Shown here: one piece after another, positions 18,016 through 27,192 of the stretch
Layout of the letters: each line of letters opens with the position of its first letter
How positions within the stretch are numbered: the first letter of the stretch is position 1
Assembly: GCA_963832725.1 (NCBI GenBank)
Contig: CAWHVG010000007.1
Span: 372,001 to 436,000 of the forward strand
DNA: 64,000 nucleotides
Origin: JAEZBP01 sp963832725
GTDB lineage: Bacteria; Myxococcota_A; Polyangia; Polyangiales; Sandaracinaceae
Direction of reading: 5' to 3'
The notes under the pieces: model-generated
Seen by the model: the letters and a program-made list of their open reading frames with translations, nothing else
What the model was told of the DNA's origin: nothing
Databases searched by the model: none
Translations under genes and position numbers: made by a program

Positions 18016-20220
18016 GTGGAGACAACACGCCTTCGAACCATCGCGCGCGTCCTGTCGCTGTCGCTCGTGCTCGGCTGCAGCGGTCCGTCGACCGGCGGCG
18101 ACGCGGGCACCGACGGTGGCAGCGACACCGACGCCGCCGCCGACGCGGGGCGCGACTACACGCCCGAGGCGTTCGCGCCGACCGACGCGACCACGGCGTA
18201 CTGCCAGGGCGACGACGCGGCGATCGAGGCGCGGATCACGACGCTGCTCGCCCAGCTGACGCCGGCGGAGAAGATCGGTTTGATGCACGGCGCGAGCCTC
18301 GGCGTCACCGACGGCGTGTGGCTGGCGTCGAACGACGATGCGCGCGGCATCCCGGGCCTGCACATGCTCGACGGGCCGCGCGGGCTCAGCAAGTTCAGCG
18401 GCAAGACCGGCACCGCGTTCCCGGTCGGGATGATGCGCGGCGCGAGCTGGGATCCGAATCTGGAGCGGCGGGTCGGCGCGGCCATGGCGCGCGAGATCCG
18501 CTCGGCGGGCGCGGATGTCCTGCTCGCGCCGACCGTGAACGTCCTCCGTCATCCGCGCTGGGGTCGGGCCCAGGAGACCTACGGCGAGGACACCTTCCAC
18601 CTCGGCGCGATGGCCGTCGCGTTCATCGACGGCGTGCAGTCGGAGGGCGTCCTCGCGAGCGTGAAGCACTTCGTCGCCAACAGCATCGAGGACACGCGCC
18701 ATCACGTCGACGTGCAGATGGACGAGCGCACGCTGCGCGAGATCTACCTGCCGCAGTTCCGCCGCGCGGTGCAAGACGCCGAGGTCGGCTCGGTGATGAG
18801 CGCCTATAACCAGCTCAACGGTGATTACTGCGATCTCAATCACCACATTCTCTCGGATATCCTGAAAGGCGAATGGCAGTTCGCGGGCTTCGTCGAGTCG
18901 GACTGGACGCTCGGCACCCACTCCGGCGCCGACTCGGTGCTGGCCGGGCTCGACATCGAGATGCCGGCCGCCGTGTACTTCCGGCACCTCGACCGCGGGC
19001 TCGCGAACGGCGACCTGACGGAAGCGGATCTCGACCGCTCGGTGCGGCGGATCCTCCGCGCGCAATTCTGCTTCGGGCTGGAAGGGCGGGATCGGACCGA
19101 CGATCCGAGCGCGCGCGAGACGCCCGACACCCTCGCGCTGGCGCTCGAAGCGGCCGAGCGCGGCATCGTGCTGCTCGAAGATCGGGTGCCGGACGGCGCG
19201 AGCTCGGCGATATTGCCTCTCGACGCGGCCAGCACCGGCGAGATCGTGCTCCTCGGTCGCGCCGCCGACGTCGAGAACATCGGCGACAACGGCTCCAGCA
19301 GCGTGATGCCGAGCGATGTCGTGACCGCGCTCGAGGGCTTGCAGGCGCGCTCGGGGATCACCGTCACGCACGTGGCGGGCACCACGCTGAGCGCGGATGA
19401 CGAGGCCGCGGTGATGCGGGCCGACGCCGTGGTCGTGGTGACGGGTCTCCTCGCCGACGACGAAGGAGAGAGCGACATCGGGGCCGGCAATCGAACCTCG
19501 CTCGCGCTCAAACCGAGCGAGGTGGCGCTGATCCATCAGGTCGCGTCGCTCAGCGCGCGCGTGATCGTGGTGCTCGAAGGCGGCGCGGCGATCACCGTCT
19601 CCGACTGGGCCGACGAGGTAGAGGCGTTGCTCTTCGCGTTCTATCCCGGGGAGCGCGGCGGCGACGCCATCGCCGAGGTGCTCTTCGGCGACGTGAACCC
19701 GAGCGGTCGCCTGCCTTTCAGCGTCCCGGTGCAGGAGTCGGATCTCCCGCCCTTCGACAACGTCTCGGCGACGGTCACCTACGGCTACTTCCATGGCTAC
19801 CGCTACCTCGAGCACCAGGGCACCGCGCCCGCGTACGCGTTCGGCTTCGGTCGGAGCTACACGACCTTCGAGCTGGCCAACCCGACGCTCTCGACGACGA
19901 CGCTCGCGGCCGACGGAACGCTGACCGCCAGCGTCGACGTGACCAACACCGGGAGCGTCCACGGCATCGAGACCGTGCAGGCGTACGTCTCCGTGCCGAG
20001 CTCCACGGTGGAGCGCTCGCCGAAGGATCTGCGCGGCTTCGCCCAGGTGGCGCTGGATCCCGGCGAGACCCAGACCGTCACCATCGACATCGCCGCCTCG
20101 GACATCGCCTACTACGACGTCGGCGCGTCGGCGTGGACCGTGGAGGCCACCGACTACACGCTCCTCTTGGGCACCAGCGCTCTCGACACGCCGCTCAGCG
20201 CCGACTTCACCGTGGAGTAG
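18016..20220 (+). CDS. Glycoside hydrolase family 3 beta-glucosidase-like lipoprotein
   Basis: 734 residues, intact. The GTG start gives a lipobox (SLSLVLGC) and an Asp/Gly/Ala linker to about residue 45, so it is surface or periplasmic. The N-terminal TIM-barrel has RGIPGLHMLDGPRGLSKF, NVLRHPRWGRAQETYGED, KHFVANSIEDTRH and the nucleophile motif FVESDWTLGTH (Asp of SDW). The alpha/beta sandwich (GRAADVENIGDNGSSSVMP, FYPGERGGDAIAEVLFGDVNPSGRLPFS) and the C-terminal fibronectin-like domain (FGFGRSYTTFEL) complete the classic GH3 layout. It should hydrolyse terminal beta-glycosides. A short stretch, 18800-18885, is conspicuously lower in GC than the rest. Confidence 0.9.
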   Translation: METTRLRTIARVLSLSLVLGCSGPSTGGDAGTDGGSDTDAAADAGRDYTPEAFAPTDATTAYCQGDDAAIEARITTLLAQLTPAEKIGLMHGASLGVTDGVWLASNDDARGIPGLHMLDGPRGLSKFSGKTGTAFPVGMMRGASWDPNLERRVGAAMAREIRSAGADVLLAPTVNVLRHPRWGRAQETYGEDTFHLGAMAVAFIDGVQSEGVLASVKHFVANSIEDTRHHVDVQMDERTLREIYLPQFRRAVQDAEVGSVMSAYNQLNGDYCDLNHHILSDILKGEWQFAGFVESDWTLGTHSGADSVLAGLDIEMPAAVYFRHLDRGLANGDLTEADLDRSVRRILRAQFCFGLEGRDRTDDPSARETPDTLALALEAAERGIVLLEDRVPDGASSAILPLDAASTGEIVLLGRAADVENIGDNGSSSVMPSDVVTALEGLQARSGITVTHVAGTTLSADDEAAVMRADAVVVVTGLLADDEGESDIGAGNRTSLALKPSEVALIHQVASLSARVIVVLEGGAAITVSDWADEVEALLFAFYPGERGGDAIAEVLFGDVNPSGRLPFSVPVQESDLPPFDNVSATVTYGYFHGYRYLEHQGTAPAYAFGFGRSYTTFELANPTLSTTTLAADGTLTASVDVTNTGSVHGIETVQAYVSVPSSTVERSPKDLRGFAQVALDPGETQTVTIDIAASDIAYYDVGASAWTVEATDYTLLLGTSALDTPLSADFTVE

Positions 20221-20236
20221 CCAACACGCGGACCGT

Positions 20237-20512
20237 TCAACGAGGCCGCAGCGCGTCCATCAAGAGGTCGAGCATGCGGCGCATCTGATCGGCGTCCGCT
20301 GCGCTCAGCGTCGCGAGGAAGATGCCGACGAGGCTGGCGGTGACGTCGTCCGGCTCCACGTCGGCTCGGATGGTGCCGTCCTCGGCGCCCGCGGCGAGGA
20401 TCCGGCTGATGGTCGCCGTGATGCGTTCGCGCGTCTCCGACACTTGCAGCGTCCCGGACGCCCACGCGCCGCGCAGCACGTCGTGCATCCCGCGCTTCGT
20501 GGCGACGAAGGT
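20237..20512 (-). pseudogene. TetR-family regulator, C-terminal ligand-binding fragment only
   Basis: About 90 codons encoding a typical TetR_C helical tail (GMHDVLRGAWASG, RITATISRILAAGAEDGTIRADVEPDDVTASLVGIFLA, MRRMLDLLMDALRPR). The helix-turn-helix DNA-binding half is missing: reading upstream, coding runs into the aldo/keto reductase fragment on the other strand at about 20510. It therefore cannot bind DNA as it stands. In many actinobacterial and proteobacterial genomes a TetR regulator and an aldo/keto reductase lie divergently, and a deletion across that shared promoter would leave exactly this remnant. Confidence is high that it is a fragment; whether the loss is biological or an assembly join is open. 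Confidence 0.75.
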
Positions 20513-21071
20513 CAACCTGCGCCGCCTGGACGTCGGGCCCGGGATCCGCGCCGAGGGGGATCAGGTCGTCGACCTCGACGATCAGCTCGCGGTGATGATC
20601 GCGATGCGCGACGAGGGGAAGATCGGCGCCATCGGGCTGAGCGGGGTGACGCTCGACGTGCTCCGGCGCGCGCTCCCCGCCGGCATCGTCTGCGTGCAGA
20701 ACGCCTACAGCGTGGTCGGGCGCGAGTTCGAGGCGCTGCTCGAGCTCTGCGTCGCGGAGGCGATCGCGTGGGTGCCTTTCTTCCCCCTCGGCGGCGCGTT
20801 CCCGGGGCTGCCGAAGGTCACCGCGCAGCCGGCCGTCATCGACGCCGCCGCGCGCATGGGGGTCACGCCTTCGCAGGTCGGACTGGCCTGGCTGCTCGCC
20901 CACGCGCCCAACACGCTGCTCATCCCCGGCACCGGGAGCGTCGAGCACCTCGAGGAGAACGTCGCGGCCGGTTCCATCGCGCTCGACGCGGCCACCATGA
21001 GCGCGCTGGACGCGCTCGCCGTCCCGGGCGCCGCGGGCCCGAAGTGGCCGGCGGAGGACGGATCGGTTTGA
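20510..21071 (+). pseudogene. Aldo/keto reductase, C-terminal two-thirds only
   Basis: About 186 codons of a (beta/alpha)8 aldo/keto reductase: VNLRRLDVGPG (strand 5 region), MRDEGKIGAIGLSGVTLDVL, VCVQNAYSVVGREFEALLELC, WVPFFPLGGAF, and the NADPH-binding tail LAHAPNTLLIPGTGSVEHLEENV. The N-terminal strands with the catalytic Asp and Tyr and the active-site Lys are absent, so it should be inactive. No convincing start codon or ribosome site precedes it; it begins at the junction with the TetR fragment. The C-terminus is complete. Confidence 0.75.
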
Positions 21072-21171
21072 GCCCTCGTCGTCCCGGCCCCAGCTCCGTT
21101 CCGGGTTCTCGTGCACGTCGCACGAGTCGCACGAACCAGCACGCACGTTCGGCATCTGCCCGCCCGGTGCC

Positions 21172-21290
21172 GGATATCTCACCAATTAAGATATTCCCTC
21201 GTCAGCGCCGCGAAATCGGCGGCGCGGCTCGAAAATAGGCGTTTTGGACGCGTGATCGGCCAGGGATGTCTTAGTTGCTGAGATATCTCC
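21172..21290 (+). repeat. 119-bp inverted-repeat element, structured RNA or operator pair candidate
   Basis: Arms at 21172-21197 and 21263-21290 are complementary over 25 positions with four differences. Three of these are T opposite G, so a plus-strand transcript would form a nearly unbroken 25-bp stem through G-U pairs. Each arm also holds a short palindrome-like motif (ATATCT...AGATAT; ATGTCT...AGATAT) resembling an operator. Between the arms lies a perfect 7-bp hairpin (21205-21225) and the AT-rich gaaaataggcgtttt. The element is far more AT-rich than its surroundings and sits between two convergent coding regions. No coding content. Confidence 0.6.
21205..21225 (+). terminator. Short GC hairpin inside the inverted-repeat element
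   Basis: gcgccgc (21205-21211) pairs perfectly with gcggcgc (21219-21225) around a 7-nt loop gaaatcg. A gctcgaaaataggcgtttt stretch follows, with a T-run 20 nt after the stem. It could terminate transcription leaving the aldo/keto reductase fragment, or be the internal stem of a larger folded RNA. Confidence 0.4.
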
Positions 21291-21297
21291 CCTCTGT

Positions 21298-22641
21298 TCA
21301 GTGCCCCTCGAGCGCGGCGAGCACGTCTCTCGCGGCGCGTACGCCGGTCTCGATCGCGCCGGGGACGGTGCCGAAATCGCCGTGGGCGTGGGTGGCTTCG
21401 CCGGCGAAGAAGAGCGTGTCCTCCACCGGGCGCTCCAGGACGCGCGCGGCGTCCACGCCGCCGAGGGGTATCCAGCTGTAGGCGCCGCGCGCGAAGGGAT
21501 CGCGGCTCCAGTCGTGATGGTGAAACGACACGAGCGCGCGCCCGAGCGAGGTCGGCGAGCGGTCGAATGCGCGCGCCAGCACCTCGATCGCGAGGTCCTG
21601 CATCGCGCCGCGGCTCCGCCCGGCCAGGCCGTGCGCCTCCTCGCCGCCGGCCCAGCCGATGAGCAGCGGCGCGCGCACCGGGAGCTGCGTCCACCACACC
21701 GCGAGCGGCGTGTCCGGCACCGAGAGGAAGGCGAGGTCGCCCAGCGTCTCGCCGGCCGCGCTCCGCTGGCGCTCCCAGAAGGACGCGTCGAAGCGGAGCG
21801 CCACCTTCACCGCGTGCCCGAACGCGAGCCGGTCGAGCGCCTCGCGCACCTCGTCGATCCCCGGCTCGAATCGGATCGCGCCGGGCGCGTCCTCGGGCGC
21901 CTGCAGCACGCCGAGCGGCACCGTCACGATCGCCGCCGCGCCCTCGATGCGCTCTCGCGCTTCGCCGTCGACCTCGGTGTCGATGGCCACCCGCTCCGGC
22001 GACCAGCGGACCCGCTTGGCCACCGTCCGCAGCAGGAGCCGATCGCGCGCCGGGTCGAGGGCGCTCGCCAGCCAGTCGAGCACGCGGCCGAAGCCGCCGA
22101 GCACGCGCCGGTTCTCGCCGCCCGCGGTGCCCTGGTCTCCCTCGGAGACGACCAGCCCGCGCGCGCTCATGCGCCCCGGATCCGCCGCGTGAAAGCCGCG
22201 CACGTAGGAGAGCACCATCTCGCGGCCTTCGCGCACCGCCGGATCTCGCTCCGCGATCTCCTCGAGCGCCTTCGCCACGCTTCGGTCCGCGTGCCCGTCC
22301 TCGGCGCGCAGCGCGTCGATGAAACGCTCGACCGCACCCCAGAGCGCGCCCTCGCCGGGCCGGATGCCGCCGCGCTCGGCGACGTACATCGACGAGGCGA
22401 CGTCGAGCTCCACCGCGCCGGCCGCCGTCACCATCCTGCGAAACGCGTCGCTGCCGCCGTGGACGAGCTCCGCGCCGAGCTCGACGGGGAAGGGCAGGCC
22501 GGGCGCGTGCTCTCGGTACACGCGTCCGCCGATCCGTGCGCGGGCCTCGATCACCACCACGTCGCGGCCGGCCTCGCGCAGCGTTCGCGCGGCAGCGAGC
22601 CCGGCGGCGCCGGCGCCCACGATCAAAACGGGGAGGGTCAC
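21298..22641 (-). CDS. Flavin-containing amine oxidase (MAO/polyamine-oxidase-like)
   Basis: 447 residues, intact, from GTG 22641, which places the FAD dinucleotide motif at the N-terminus (LIVGAGAAGLAAARTLREAG, then VIEARARIGGRV). Also present are ELGAELVHGG, the substrate-domain GGFGRVLDWLA, VTVPLGVLQ, and the C-terminal FAD-contact motif LFFAGEATHAHGDFGTVPGAIETG. The family oxidises primary, secondary or polyamines with hydrogen peroxide release. No signal peptide with this start; longer upstream reading frame is not supported by homology. About 270 bp separates it from the divergent kinase gene, leaving room for both promoters. Confidence 0.85.
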   Translation of the reverse strand: MTLPVLIVGAGAAGLAAARTLREAGRDVVVIEARARIGGRVYREHAPGLPFPVELGAELVHGGSDAFRRMVTAAGAVELDVASSMYVAERGGIRPGEGALWGAVERFIDALRAEDGHADRSVAKALEEIAERDPAVREGREMVLSYVRGFHAADPGRMSARGLVVSEGDQGTAGGENRRVLGGFGRVLDWLASALDPARDRLLLRTVAKRVRWSPERVAIDTEVDGEARERIEGAAAIVTVPLGVLQAPEDAPGAIRFEPGIDEVREALDRLAFGHAVKVALRFDASFWERQRSAAGETLGDLAFLSVPDTPLAVWWTQLPVRAPLLIGWAGGEEAHGLAGRSRGAMQDLAIEVLARAFDRSPTSLGRALVSFHHHDWSRDPFARGAYSWIPLGGVDAARVLERPVEDTLFFAGEATHAHGDFGTVPGAIETGVRAARDVLAALEGH

Positions 22642-22913
22642 GACGAAGAGATGGTCGCCGCCACGCGCGAGAGCAAGCGTCGCCTCTGGCAGCGCTCGGG
22701 ATTCCACTTTGGCGACGTCGAGGGGCTCGACGAGTCCCCGCCGCGAAGAGCCAGCGAGGCGCCGTCCGATCGCGAGCGGCAACGGCGCCGACGGGGCAGG
22801 CTCGGCAGCGGTCGTCGGGAGAGGTCTCCGCCGCGCGGTCCTGCCGGCGCGGCGGCAGCGCGATGTGAACGTCGGGCCACCTCGAGACGGGGTACACTTC
22901 GGGCGCGACCACC

Positions 22914-24810
22914 ATGTCGGACGGCTACCATACGGAGCGGCCTGGCACCGATCCCGGGCGCGACGGCGGAGCGGCCTCGTTCACCGACGACGCCACGATG
23001 GAGCAGGTCCCCATCCAGCTCGGCGCGTCGACCCTGGAGGGGCTGAAGGCGACGGCGTTCGAGGAGCGCTACGAGCTGCAGGAGACCATCGGACGCGGCA
23101 GCTCGGCGGAGGTCCGGCTCTACCGCGACGCGCGGATCGGGCGAGACGTCGCCATCAAGGTCTTCGGCACCTCGAGCATCCGCGGCTCGGCGGAGCGCTT
23201 CGTGTACGAGGGTCGCGTCCAGGCCCGGCTCGAGCACCCGGCCATCGTGCCGGTGTACGAGATGGGCGAGGCCCACGGCTGGCCCTACTTCACGATGCAG
23301 CGCATCGGCGGCTGGTCGCTCGGGCACGTGCTCACCGAGCTCAGCGCGGGCGACGCGGCGATGTCGACGCGTTTCCCGCTCCACCGCCTCCTCAACGCGT
23401 TCGTCCAGGTGTGTCAGGCCATCGAGTTCGCGCACCAGCACGGCGTCGTCCATCGCGACCTCAAGCCGTCCAACATCATGCTCGGCGAGTACGGCGAGGT
23501 GTTCGTGCTCGACTGGGGATGCGCGAAGCTCGAGCCCGAAGGCGTCGACGCGAGCGACGCACGTTCGCGCTCGCGGGGCCGCAAGAAGAAGGTGCTCGGC
23601 ACGGCCGGATACATGGCGCCCGAGCAGATCCGCGATCCGGAGGCGGTCACCGGGAACGCCGACGTGTACTCGCTCGGGGTAGTGCTCTTCGAGAATCCTG
23701 ACCAAGAAGCGCTTCCTGCGGCGCGGCGAGCTCCGCGCGATGTTGAACCGAACGCTGGAGGGCATCGAGGCTCGGCCGAGCCAGCGCTTCGAGGGCATCG
23801 ACGTACCTCCCGAGCTCGACGCCGTGTGTGCACGCGCCTGTGCGCTCGATCCGGCGGACCGCTTCGCCACGGCCCGGGAGCTCGGTCACGCGGTCGATGC
23901 GTACCTGCGCGGCGATCGCGACCTCGCCCTCAGGCGCCATCAAGCCCGCGAGCACGCGCGCGAGGCCGACGAAGCTGCAGGGCGTGCGCTCCACGGTGGC
24001 GCCGACGAGGAGCGAGGGCGGAGCCTGAGGCTACTCGGCCGCGCGCTCGCCCTCGACCCGGACAACCGCGACGCGCTTCGGACGCTCACGCGCCTGCTCT
24101 CGAGCCCACCGCGCACCGTGCCGCCCGAGGTGGAGGACACCCTACGAGCCGACTCCCGAAGGCAGCTCCGACTCGGCGGGCTCGCGGGCGGGATCACCTT
24201 CCTCGTGGCGGCGCTGCTGGTGTTGTCGGGCGGCGTCGGGGGGCTGGACGAGCCGGTCTCGTACGGGATCTCGGCCGCGTTCCTGCTGACCGGGTCGGCG
24301 CTCGGCTGGCTCGCCTACGCGCGGGCCGATCCACCGCGGGCGCTGCTCTACGGCATGATGGTCTCCGTGGTGCTCGCCACGGTCGTGCTCTCCCGCTACT
24401 GGAGCCCGTGGGTCATGATCCCGGGCATGCTGAGCGCGACGGGGATCGCGTTCTGCATGATGTGGGGCTGGAAGCACCGCGCGGTGATCATCTCCGTCTG
24501 CACGGCGGGCTTCCTCGCGGCCCTCGCAGCCGACGTGCTGGGCCTGTGGGAGCCGACCTACTTCTTCGCGGGCGGACGCTTGCACGTCGGCGGCGGCATG
24601 GGACCGCTCGAGGAGGTCCCCGTCACGGTGCTCTTCATCATCGCGACGCTGACCATGATCATCGGGCCCGCTCTCTTCGTGGGCTATCTCCGCGAGCACT
24701 CGCTGTCCGTCGAGCGGCAGCTCCACCTCCAGACCTGGCAGCTCCGGCAGCTCGCCCCCGAAGGAGACGGCGCGGGCGAGGCCGATCGGGGCTCGAACGG
24801 CCCGGAATGA
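22914..24810 (+). CDS. Ser/Thr protein kinase with C-terminal multi-pass membrane domain, one frameshift
   Basis: About 630 residues. The kinase domain (residues about 52-320) has IGRGSSAEVRLY, the ATP-anchoring Lys in VAIKVF, HRDLKPSNIM, DWGCAKL in place of DFG, and GTAGYMAPEQ. The frame changes near 23694 (ttcgagaatcctgacc) and continues as ILTKKRFLRRGELRAML, then a short tetratricopeptide-like stretch (LLGRALALDPDNRDALRTL). After that come six or seven hydrophobic helices (about 24180-24700: LAGGITFLVAALLVLSGG, SYGISAAFLLTGSALGWLAY, and so on) and a short cytoplasmic tail. Membrane-integrated kinases are common in Myxococcota; the multi-TM part may sense an envelope signal. Start ATG 22914 is well placed. 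Confidence 0.75.
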
Positions 24811-24834
24811 CCGGCGGCGCCGTCCGGCGTGTCC

Positions 24835-25320
24835 TCAGCCGTGCTCGCTCAGCGCCGCGCGCAGCGCCTCGATCGCGTCGAGGAGCTCTGCCCGCGACGG
24901 CGTGTCGAGCCCGGCGTCGCTGCAGCGCGCGACAATCCACGCCGTGGCCTCGCGGGTGTCGAAGCAATACTTCTGCACCATCGGTGCTCCGCGCAGCTCG
25001 TCGATCTGCATGGCGACACCGAGGGCCTGCTCCGCCTCGGGGCCTCCGCCCTCCAGGACGAACGCGGCGGCGGCCATCGATGGCGCGAGGGCGCGCATGT
25101 CCGGTGAGAGCTCGCGCCGCTCGGCTTCGCCGGGCTGCGGCGCGCCGGCCTCGATGATGCTGAGGACGCCGACGTTCGCGCCGGTCCGGGCGGCGTGGTC
25201 ACGCACCAACATCGACGCAGCGGAGAGGCGCTCGCGGGTGGCCGGCCCACGCCACAGCATGATGACGAGGCATCCCGACGTGGCCAGCCCGTGTGCGGAG
25301 TCCGCCGCTTCGATCTTCAC
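24835..25320 (-). CDS. Conserved hypothetical protein, STAS/SpoIIAA-like in outline
   Basis: 161 residues from GTG 25320, chosen because ggagcgagat lies just upstream. The alternating strand/helix pattern (GCLVIMLWRGPATRERLSAA, NVGVLSIIEAGAPQPGEA, AAAFVLEGGGPEAEQALG) resembles small single-domain proteins of an STAS-like fold often found beside kinases in Myxococcota. No catalytic motif is visible. It ends 24 bp from the convergent kinase gene, which may be its functional neighbour. Function unknown. Confidence 0.55.
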   Translation of the reverse strand: MKIEAADSAHGLATSGCLVIMLWRGPATRERLSAASMLVRDHAARTGANVGVLSIIEAGAPQPGEAERRELSPDMRALAPSMAAAAFVLEGGGPEAEQALGVAMQIDELRGAPMVQKYCFDTREATAWIVARCSDAGLDTPSRAELLDAIEALRAALSEHG

Positions 25321-25653
25321 ATCTCGCTCCGATGGAGAGTGTCCATGAAGGGTAGCGCAAGGTGCGCGATCGCTGGCTCGGAAAGTCGGGCGCGACGCAG
25401 GCGGCGTCGAACACACCGAGAACGACGCGGTCACCGAGCCGCCGCCTCGTCAGCGTGCTCGGCGTCGATCCCGTAGGTCGCTCGACGCCGCTGTCCGCGC
25501 CACCTCGTGGGGGCTGCCTCGACGTGCGCCTGGGAGTCTCGAATCGCGGGCCGGCCGGTCGGACCTCCGGTGGATTGGCGTGAGCCGAGTCGCCGCCTGC
25601 GCGGATGACGCGGGCTCGGCCGAGGCGTGCGCGACGCGGAGACCGATGATCGA
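25321..25653. other. Intergenic, no gene recognised
   Basis: 333 bp between two genes on the minus strand. Open frames exist on both strands but give only Arg/Ser-rich translations without motifs or a credible ribosome site. The 3' part may hold a terminator for the Cys-rich lipoprotein and the other end the promoter of the hypothetical gene. I see no repeat or RNA. Confidence 0.5.
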
Positions 25654-26214
25654 TCAGTACCATCCACAGCCGGGCTGACGCAGACAGTTGGTCGCGTCGC
25701 TGAAGGTAGCGCAGTCGTACGCGACCCCCGCGCAACCCGAGTGCCACGAACAACCGCGCTGACTCGTACAGCTTGCGCTGCCGTAGAACGAGGTGCAGTT
25801 CTCCGCGAGGCCGGCGCACGAGTCGGTGCTGGAGCTCCAGTAGCACCCTTGCTGACTGATGCAGGCGTAGTTCCCGTACTGCGAATAGCACGCTTCGGCG
25901 TAGCCGGTGCACTGATCGTCGCTGCGACATCCGAGCGCGGAGAGACACTGCGAAGAGCCGAGGAGGCTGCACGGGGTCACGTATCCGCGGCACTGCGGCC
26001 GCGGGCCCGAGTCGCGGGGCAGCGGCACTCCGGCATCGGGGATCGGCGCTCCCGAGTCGCCACGGACCTGGGGCCCGGCGTCGTGACCCGGGCTCGCGAT
26101 CATGGCTGCGTCGAATGTGAGCACGCCGCCGTCGACACCCTCAAACCCTCTGCCATCGCATCCGGTGACGATGGCCAGTGTCGCGACCGTGAACGCAGTA
26201 TATCGACCCAGCAT
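25654..26214 (-). CDS. Lipoprotein with four Cys-rich repeats
   Basis: 186 residues. ATG 26214 gives a lipobox (TLAIVTGC) and an Asp/Pro/Gly linker of about 50 residues. The mature domain then contains four tandem units of 24-30 residues with the pattern C-x-G-x(4)-C-x(6-8)-C-x(4)-G-C-x-W (CRGYVTPC, CTGYAEAC, CAGLAENC, CAGVAYDC; ends GCRS, GCYW, GCSW, GCGW). Sixteen cysteines in register point to a disulphide-stabilised surface module. No known domain recognised; similar short Cys repeats occur in Myxococcota lipoproteins. Confidence 0.75.
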   Translation of the reverse strand: MLGRYTAFTVATLAIVTGCDGRGFEGVDGGVLTFDAAMIASPGHDAGPQVRGDSGAPIPDAGVPLPRDSGPRPQCRGYVTPCSLLGSSQCLSALGCRSDDQCTGYAEACYSQYGNYACISQQGCYWSSSTDSCAGLAENCTSFYGSASCTSQRGCSWHSGCAGVAYDCATFSDATNCLRQPGCGWY

Positions 26215-26453
26215 CCCGCCTCCCCACGGCGCGAAGGAACAGCACTCTGGACCGCCCATGGTCCCCGAGAAGCATCAGTGTGCCGGTTGTTCCTCGGATA
26301 CTCAACGCTCACCGGAGTCAACCTTGGATTTCCGAGCGACGGTACCACCGACCCTTTTCAGGATCGGCGACGGTCTCGGTCATCTGGCCTTCCGGCTGGC
26401 AGACCGCCGCTCGAACGGCGCGGAACGTCAGCGGTTTGCGCCGAGGATCTCCC

Positions 26454-27106
26454 TCAGCCGAAGCGCTCGCGGAGGAGCGCGAGGTGATCGGCGAGCTCGC
26501 TCGGCAGCGGCGCCTCGAACGTGCGGCCGTCCGGCAGGCGGACGGAACATCGCGTGCAACCAGAGCCGGCCGGGGAAGCCGGGCACGCCCGAGAAGCGAC
26601 GCGGCGGGTAGCGCTCGTCGCCGACCACGGAATGGCCGACGCCGGCGAGATGGCGGCGGATTCTGATGTTTGCGGCCGGTCTCCGGGCGCGCCTCGATCA
26701 GGGTGACGCGACCGAGCGCCTCGAGGCGCCGGTAGCGGGTCACCGCGGGCAGCGGGCGCCCGCGCCGTCCGTCGGCCAGGGCGCGGCGGACGATGCCTTT
26801 GGCGTGGGTCCGGCCATGGACCAGCGCGCGGTAGCGCTTCTCGACCCGGCCGGATGCGAAGAAGGCGCCGAGCTCGGCGCGCAGGGCGGGATCCGAAGCG
26901 CAGAGGAGGACGCCGGAGGTCTCTCGGTCGAGGCGATGCACCGGCGCGAGGTCGGAGGGCGCCCCGACGTGCGCCACGAGCCAGGAGATCACGTCCGGTA
27001 CGTCGGTCCCGGTCGGATGCGAGGCGAGCCCGCTGGGTTTGTGGATCACCCAGAGGGCGCCTTCGCGAAGGAGAACGGCCGGCTCGGTCACCGCGGGCTG
27101 GGTCAC
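26454..27106 (-). CDS. RluA/TruC-type RNA pseudouridine synthase, two frameshifts
   Basis: About 218 residues from GTG 27106. The first frame carries LWVIHKPSGLASHPTG and the catalytic VHRLDRETSGVLL (Asp of HRLD), then GRVEKRYRALVHG and LIEARPETGRKHQ. One extra base near 26661 moves the frame to IRRHLAGVGHSVVGDERY; another near 26543 moves it to LPDGRTFEAPLPSELADHLALL, ending at 26454. GRKHQIRRH is the TruC-like variant of the family motif, so tRNA U65 or an rRNA uridine is the likely target. Both indels look technical because the homology is unbroken across them. It is divergent from the large lipoprotein gene with 86 bp between them. Confidence 0.75.
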
Positions 27107-27192
27107 GGCCCGAGCATGGCACGGCGCGAGGTCGTCCGACGCTGCACTGCGCCGCCGACCTCCGCTATGGTGTCGAACGCGGAGGTATCGGG

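Noticed and set aside
20237..20512. Complete small TetR-like regulator
   Set aside because: It contains only the C-terminal ligand-binding helices; no HTH can be found in any frame upstream.
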